The position numbers and the translations under genes are program-made. This document shows positions 9,263 to 12,746 of a stretch of DNA of 12,746 nucleotides, one piece after another. Numbering within the stretch: position 1 is the first letter of the stretch; the number at the start of each line of letters is the position of its first letter. The notes beneath the pieces are model-generated. The model was not told the origin of the DNA, did no database searches, and saw only the letters and a program-made list of their open reading frames with translations. Source of the stretch: Pelagophyceae sp. CCMP2097 (taxonomy: Eukaryota; Sar; Pelagophyceae); the NCBI GenBank assembly GCA_026770575.1, contig MU657488.1, forward strand, positions 44,716 through 57,461. Direction: 5' to 3'.

Positions 9263-10611
9263 TTAATTTTGCTTTGTAACATTTTTTTTGTGTAGGTAGA
9301 AATAAAATATAGACCAGTTACCTTGGTTTTTAAAACTTAAAACTGCTTTAAATGTTCTCGATTTAAACCCTGATGTTACTACCCCACCCATAAAATTTGT
9401 CTCTATAATGTCTTTTGTTTTATAATGATAAAACCTTTGTAAAGAATATGTGTTTATATCTGATAGACCCCGAGTTGAAGAATATTTTTGTGTGTCCGTA
9501 AATAATATAACTTCGTATTTCGAATTGATTCCGTTTTCTTCGATTGTTTTAGCTTTATCGTGCATGAATATATCGGGAGTGACTGAACTAAAACCCAAAC
9601 AAAAATATCCAACACTCCTGTCTAAACGAGCCTCAAAACTAAAATTGTTAGGAATTGGTGTTTAACTCCACATCATTTTCATAAAAAGTGGAGTAGTTTC
9701 TTGATGAATACTTGTAAAATCCGACCCATATACTGTTTCAGATAAATCATAATCGTTTTCTATTGTATAAAGAAAACCACTATCATTCCCGAAACAAAAA
9801 ATTTCCTCTGTTATTTCGAAAGCAGGCAAGTTAATATCCAGTGATTCTATTATTAAATTTGGATAAGTCCCGATTACCTTTGTTGAACCAGTGCTGTTTA
9901 ATCCGCAGGTTGTACCGATAACTTTCATCATAATTTGATTGGAGTTTATTGGAATAAATAGACTTAGGTGATTCTGCTATATTTGGAAAGGCATCTAAAA
10001 CGTCAAAACCGCGAGGTCCTATATTTCCATCAGAACCGTTTAAACCTACGCTTCCTGTATTTCCTACATTTCCTTTACTCCCTTTACTTCCTGTATTCCC
10101 TTTTTTACCTTTTTCGCCTTTAATACTATCACCCTGAGGTCGTTGAATACCTTGAATCGAATCACCTTTTACACCTTTAATACTATCTCCCTGAGGTCCT
10201 TGAATACCTTGAATCGAATCAACTTTTTCACCTTTAATACTATCACCCTGAGGTCCTTGAATACCTTAAATCAAATCTCTTTTCCCCCTTTAAAATCCAT
10301 TAAATTCGCGCTTTCGGTGCTCATATCCTTTTCTAGTTATGACAAGATTCTCATTAATTTGTGTCACACCGAAAACGTTCGTAAAAGGTATTTTAATGTA
10401 AAGTTAATTTTTTTTAATGTCGGTAAATAAAAGATTTTTCTCTTCAAATTTAGCTTCTTTTTACGAATTCAATAGGTTGCGGAATATCGTAAATCTTTAC
10501 AGATTCGTTATTTGACTGCACTATCAAACTGTTACCTGAAATAAAAACATCTTCGATTATTAAATTATCGGTTATGATATTTAAAGATTTATATTAACTG
10601 AATTCAGACAT
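9263..10611 (-). pseudogene. Collagen-repeat protein with C-terminal beta-rich domain, broken
   Basis: The start is taken at ATG 10611 (MSEFS, then TAA at codon 6), 24 bases after the nuclease gene ends. An N-terminal region of about 110 residues (SLNIITDNLIIEDVFISGN, then TNVFGVTQINENLVI) leads into collagen-like repeats at about 10278-9985. These use a 57-bp unit whose protein core is GIQGPQGDSIKG, followed by GNTGSKGSKGNVGNTGS. After a frameshift near 9930 comes KVIGTTCGLNSTGS through EEIFCFGNDSG. After another near 9665 comes NFSFEARLDRSVGYFCLGF to QNWS-type beta-rich sequence, with TAA at 9265-9263. The C-terminal part resembles a beta-sandwich lectin or knob, but I cannot assign a family. 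It is probably a second fibre or adhesin alongside the 7524-9153 gene; the domain order differs, with collagen first here. Two stops and at least three frameshifts are present. Confidence 0.65.
9985..10278 (-). repeat. Collagen-like repeats, 57-bp unit
   Basis: Two and a half to three copies of a 57-bp unit encoding 19 residues (GIQGPQGDSIKG plus a short GDSIQ-type spacer), followed by irregular Gly-X-Y triplets. CCCTGAGGTCCTTGAATACC on the plus strand marks each unit; the first copy has CGT for the Gly codon, giving Arg. The spacing differs from the shorter units of the neighbouring fibre gene. Confidence 0.85.
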
Positions 10612-10635
10612 ATAATATTAAAATATTTTTTCTAT

Positions 10636-11268
10636 TTATACAAACGGAACGAGTTTTAAACCACCTGTTGAAATTGGATATGTTGGAGGCTCTAAGTAAT
10701 ATTCTGGATTTTCGTTTAACAGTTGCAAGAATTTCTCTTTTAATGTTTTTGGATATGTAAAAAAACATTTATAAATGTTAATCCTTGCTTTGCTGATATA
10801 ATGATATTTCTTTGATATAAATTGTAAACGTTTCTCCGATTCGCGCAATCTGTGTTTATATTTCGGTTTAATCCTTAATATACCTCGGATATAGAAACCA
10901 ATCGGCATATGTAATGAATAAGAATGAAGTCGTTGAGTTAAATAAGATGAAATTCCAATTTTTATTCTCACTCTTCTACCTGTTGTAGCATTGTCCATCG
11001 TAATCGCATACAACGAGACGAATTTGTTTTTATCAATTTTTTCATACTCTTCTTCCAGGTTGATTTTATCGTTATATTGGCGGGAGGTTATATTGTAGGG
11101 GTTACATTTTATTTTACCATATCGACGTGACTTTTATAGGATTTGTTGAAAATCAAATTTCCAGAGTCATCTTTCATCTCAATGTTTCATCGATTTTTTA
11201 AACTTACGTTCTTTTGGTTGTTTGCTTTCGATTTTTGTAGTTGTTTTACAACTTTGTAATTCATTCAT
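10636..11268 (-). pseudogene. GIY-YIG-like (T5orf172-type) nuclease domain protein, 5' part frameshifted
   Basis: The last 125 codons are open (11013-10639). In the same frame the sequence continues upstream through SRQYNDKINLEEEYEKIDK, so the TTG at 11013 is not the start. The core SLYAITMDNATTGRR, RIKIGISSYLTQRLHSY matches the two beta strands of the fold: LYAI in the place of GIY and KIGIS in the place of YIG, followed by an Arg on the first helix. An aromatic, basic middle (KYKHRLRESEKRLQF) and PPTYPISTGG follow. The likely start is ATG 11268 (MNELQSCKTTTKIESKQ), with two frameshifts between 11190 and 11100. About 210 residues in total. Such proteins occur in virophages and Polinton-like viruses and may act as homing or recombination nucleases. 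Catalytic status cannot be judged. It begins just inside the right TIR and heads the leftward gene group. Confidence 0.6.
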
Positions 11269-11303
11269 TTCAGCCAACTATATCCATATCCATATATTTT
11301 TAC

Positions 11304-11393
11304 TTATATCGTTTCGCGCATCATTTTTATATTAAATATTTGCGTTTGTATATATGAATCCAATTCTTTCATTTTTAGTTGTACATGTATCAT
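11304..11393 (-). CDS. 29-aa micro-ORF at the inner edge of the right TIR
   Basis: An ATG-to-TAA frame beginning MIHVQLKMKELDSYIQTQ and ending KMMRETI, the partner of the 22-codon frame at 1075-1143 in the left TIR. The two share the HVQLK-KELD--IQTQ pattern. This copy extends a little further before its stop and lies 35 bases upstream of the nuclease start. It may be a leader or the remnant of a longer gene reading inward. No function is recognised. Confidence 0.3.
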   Translation of the reverse strand: MIHVQLKMKELDSYIQTQIFNIKMMRETI

Positions 11394-11593
11394 TTCTTAA
11401 CCCAAAAAAAATATTTAAAATTGTTAAAATTGTAACCTTTGTTTATAATTTAATGAGATTTTAAAAATGTTGGTCTATAAGAAAGCAAGTCTCATCAATT
11501 CCCCAAAAGAAAGTTTGCATTAAATTGTAACAGGCATTATTTATTTAAAATTTTTATCTTTTTTAAAGTAAAGTTATCTCATTTTTAACCATT

Positions 11594-11924
11594 TGTGACT
11601 GGGGAAGATAGAAATGCACTCTTATTGGCGAGGGTAGTTATCGAGGAAAACGTGATTTAGTGCTGGGGTGGTTTTAGTGATTTGAGCGCGCTCCGCGCGA
11701 GCGCGCGATCACGCACAGCGAAAAAAAACGTTTGAAAAATAAAAATAAACGCGCCCTTTTTTGTTCAATTCCTACCTTCCCAAGGCACTGCGCTTCGAGG
11801 ACGACGAGTTAGAAGGCGGCGTTTGGACGAGCCGATCCGGCTCGCTGAAGTCTACACCTAAGGCGGGCTAACTCGGATTTGATATACCCGGAGTAAAAGT
11901 CCATTTCTATCTTCCCCAACCACA
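11594..11924. mobile_element. Nested MITE-like element, 331 bp, inside the right TIR
   Basis: The ends are inverted repeats: TGTGACTGGGGAAGATAGAA on the left and, in reverse complement, TGTGGTTGGGGAAGATAGAA on the right, continuing ATGSACT. About 25 of 27 bases match. The sequence between is far richer in G and C than the TIR around it and includes a strong hairpin (GCGCGCTC 11686-11693 with GAGCGCGC 11699-11706). It encodes nothing, and it is absent from the left TIR at the same place, so it is a later insertion. The immediate flanks, TTTTTAACCATT and TTTTATCATT, may be an eroded 9-11 bp duplication; that would fit hAT- or Mutator-like non-autonomous transposons, but I cannot decide which. 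Confidence 0.75.
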
Positions 11925-12144
11925 TTTTATCATTTTCAAGAGACAACCCTATTTCCAATTTCAACTTTTTTGTCGTCCATATATGTGGTATATATAATAT
12001 TTATAAACCTTATTGTGTAAATTCGGAATCTTAATAAGATTTTGATTAATCAAGTCCTATAAGTCCTAATAATCAAAAATATTTACTTTTTTTAAAAAAA
12101 AATATTTATATTTTTAAAGGTTTTTCCGAAAATCTTATTAAGCG

Positions 12145-12218
12145 TTTGAGATTTTTGAGATTTTTGAGATTTTTGAGATTTTTGAGATTTTTGAGATTTT
12201 AAGATTTTTGAGATTTAA
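12145..12218. repeat. 9-bp tandem repeat in the right TIR
   Basis: About eight copies of GAGATTTTT in a row, one interrupted by AAGATTTTT. The left TIR has just one or two related copies (CTCATAAATCTCAAACGC near 767-784), so the array has expanded in this copy only. Further 9-bp periodicity (TTTCATAAG, TTTCATAAG, TTTCACAAG) lies at about 12392-12422. Confidence 0.85.
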
Positions 12219-12535
12219 TCAAATCCTTTTTTGGTTCTATTTTTGAGATTTTATTAATTATTTTAAAATTTTAATCAATTTTTTCGATTTTACGGATCCT
12301 GAATTTTAATTTTTCATTTTTTAATATTCAGAATTTTCAGATTTTTCGGATTTTTATATTTTTAAGATTTTAAGATTTTTCAGTTTTTTCAGTTTCATAA
12401 GTTTCATAAGTTTCACAAGTTTCAAAAATTTCAATTTTTTTAAAGAGCTTTTTTGAAAGATTTAAAATAACAAAAAAAAATAAGAAACGTGTTGAGCGAA
12501 GTGAAATTCAATAAACTCTATATTTTTTTTTAAGT

Positions 12536-12746
12536 CGACGCGCGGAGGCAGCTTTTGCTCGCTTCAAGTTGCAAGTCGACGCGAGGTGCGAGTTGGTGGC
12601 GGCCGTCGACTTGCAAGTCGACGCGAGGTGCGAGTTGGTGGTGCTAAAAGAAAAATAACTCTTCCGGGACTCGAACCCGGAATCTTCAGACCACCACCAA
12701 CTCGCAACTCCGCTGCGACCCGGGGCGGCCTGGGAGGGGGCGCGGG
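12536..12746. other. GC-rich right host flank with repeated module
   Basis: Composition becomes GC-rich immediately after the TIR. A 29-bp module starting GCAAGTCGACGCGAGG occurs at 12571-12599 and 12613-12641 (period 42) and, inverted and diverged, at about 12694-12719. The inverted copies flank a tRNA-like sequence. No protein-coding gene is supported. Confidence 0.6.
12650..12711 (-). ncRNA. tRNA-like Pol III sequence (tRNA 3'-half or tRNA-derived repeat)
   Basis: Read on the minus strand, this contains CCGGGTTCGAGTCCCGG (12680-12664), a perfect T-arm and loop holding an exact B-box GGTTCGAGTCC (12677-12667). AAGAGTTA follows in the acceptor position, and then T runs at 12655-12646 that suit Pol III termination. 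An A-box-like TTGCGAGTTGG precedes it only about 25-30 bases upstream, and no 5' strand pairs with AAGAGTT, so it cannot fold as a whole tRNA. A tRNA-derived SINE-like unit or a truncated tRNA gene is the best reading. The A-box-like part lies in the inverted copy of the flank repeat module. Confidence 0.5.

Larger units (their letters stand above)
333..12535. mobile_element. Decayed Polinton/Maverick-like integrated element (endogenous virus-like), whole unit
   Basis: The unit is defined by long terminal inverted repeats, a sharp drop from GC-rich flanks to very AT-rich interior, and two hallmark genes: a protein-primed type family-B DNA polymerase and an A32-like packaging ATPase with Walker A GASGSGKT. 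The outermost matching TIR bases are an A-rich run followed by AGAGTTTAT on the left (from about 337) and its complement on the right (to about 12531). If the ends are 333 and 12535, the adjoining 6-mers are AGACGC (327-332) and CGACGC (12536-12541), which agree at 5 of 6 positions; Polintons are known to make 6-bp duplications. That match is tentative, because the GACGC motif recurs in the right flank. Polymerase reads rightward; the ATPase, fibre genes and nuclease read leftward. Integrase, major capsid and protease genes were not recognised. Alternative assignments are a virophage-like or PLV-like element. Confidence 0.72.
11335..12535 (-). repeat. Right terminal inverted repeat
   Basis: This is the reverse-complement partner of 333-1130. 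Relative to the left copy it is longer because of a nested 331-bp element (11594-11924), about 100 bp of unmatched sequence around it, and expansion of a 9-bp repeat (12145-12218). The outer end reads ATAAACTCTATATTTTTTTT and then enters GTCGACGCG-type host repeats. It lacks the 25-bp-arm hairpin of the left copy. Confidence 0.85.

Noticed and set aside
1448..10611. Reassigned stop codons (ciliate-like code) to explain the many in-frame TAA/TAG
   Set aside because: Frameshifts are as common as stops, and TGA also interrupts genes; ordinary pseudogene decay explains both.
333..12535. LTR retrotransposon or Helitron
   Set aside because: Terminal repeats are inverted rather than direct, no reverse transcriptase or Rep/helicase motifs, and polB plus packaging ATPase point elsewhere.
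12640..12712. Complete functional tRNA gene
   Set aside because: No 5' acceptor strand pairing with AAGAGTT and too short a gap between A-box-like and B-box sequences for an anticodon arm.

Overview
The window holds an AT-rich, gene-bearing insertion of about 12.2 kb (roughly 333-12535) set in clearly GC-rich flanks (1-332 and 12536-12746). The flanks look like nuclear DNA of an unidentified eukaryote. A Pol III type tRNA-like sequence lies in the right flank, and a short ankyrin-like open frame lies at the left edge. The insertion has long, diverged terminal inverted repeats (about 0.8 kb on the left; about 1.2 kb on the right, enlarged by a nested 331-bp element) and a possible 6-bp target duplication that matches at 5 of 6 bases. 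Long repeats, a family-B DNA polymerase of the protein-primed kind and an A32-like DNA-packaging ATPase together point to a decayed Polinton/Maverick-like element or endogenous Polinton-like virus or virophage relative.

Layout, left to right: left flank; left TIR with a perfect 25-bp-arm hairpin and a 22-codon micro-ORF; an imperfect inverted repeat; a polB pseudogene on the plus strand (1448-4789) whose exonuclease motifs I-III, YGG linker, palm motifs A, B and C and C-terminal tail can all be read in order but in shifting frames; a small minus-strand ORF; a plus-strand AT-hook/charged-helix gene with one stop (5196-5552); AT-rich spacer; then a leftward gene group. From its promoter-proximal end that group reads: micro-ORF in the right TIR, GIY-YIG-like nuclease (11268 to 10636), a collagen-repeat protein (10611 to 9263), a lectin-like/collagen/knob fibre protein (9153 to 7524) and the packaging ATPase (6763 to 6082). 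The right TIR carries a MITE-like insertion, and the right flank is built of repeats around the tRNA-like sequence.

Working together, the polymerase would copy the linear element, the ATPase would package it, and the two collagen-containing proteins would be virion fibres or adhesins for host binding. I found no capsid protein, integrase or maturation protease, so either that block was deleted or it has decayed beyond recognition. Every large gene is broken by several stops and frameshifts, so this copy is a fossil. The points most worth checking are the paired micro-ORFs in the two TIRs, the pair of collagen/lectin fibre genes with knob sequence continuing past a stop, the AT-hook gene, and the nested 331-bp element.
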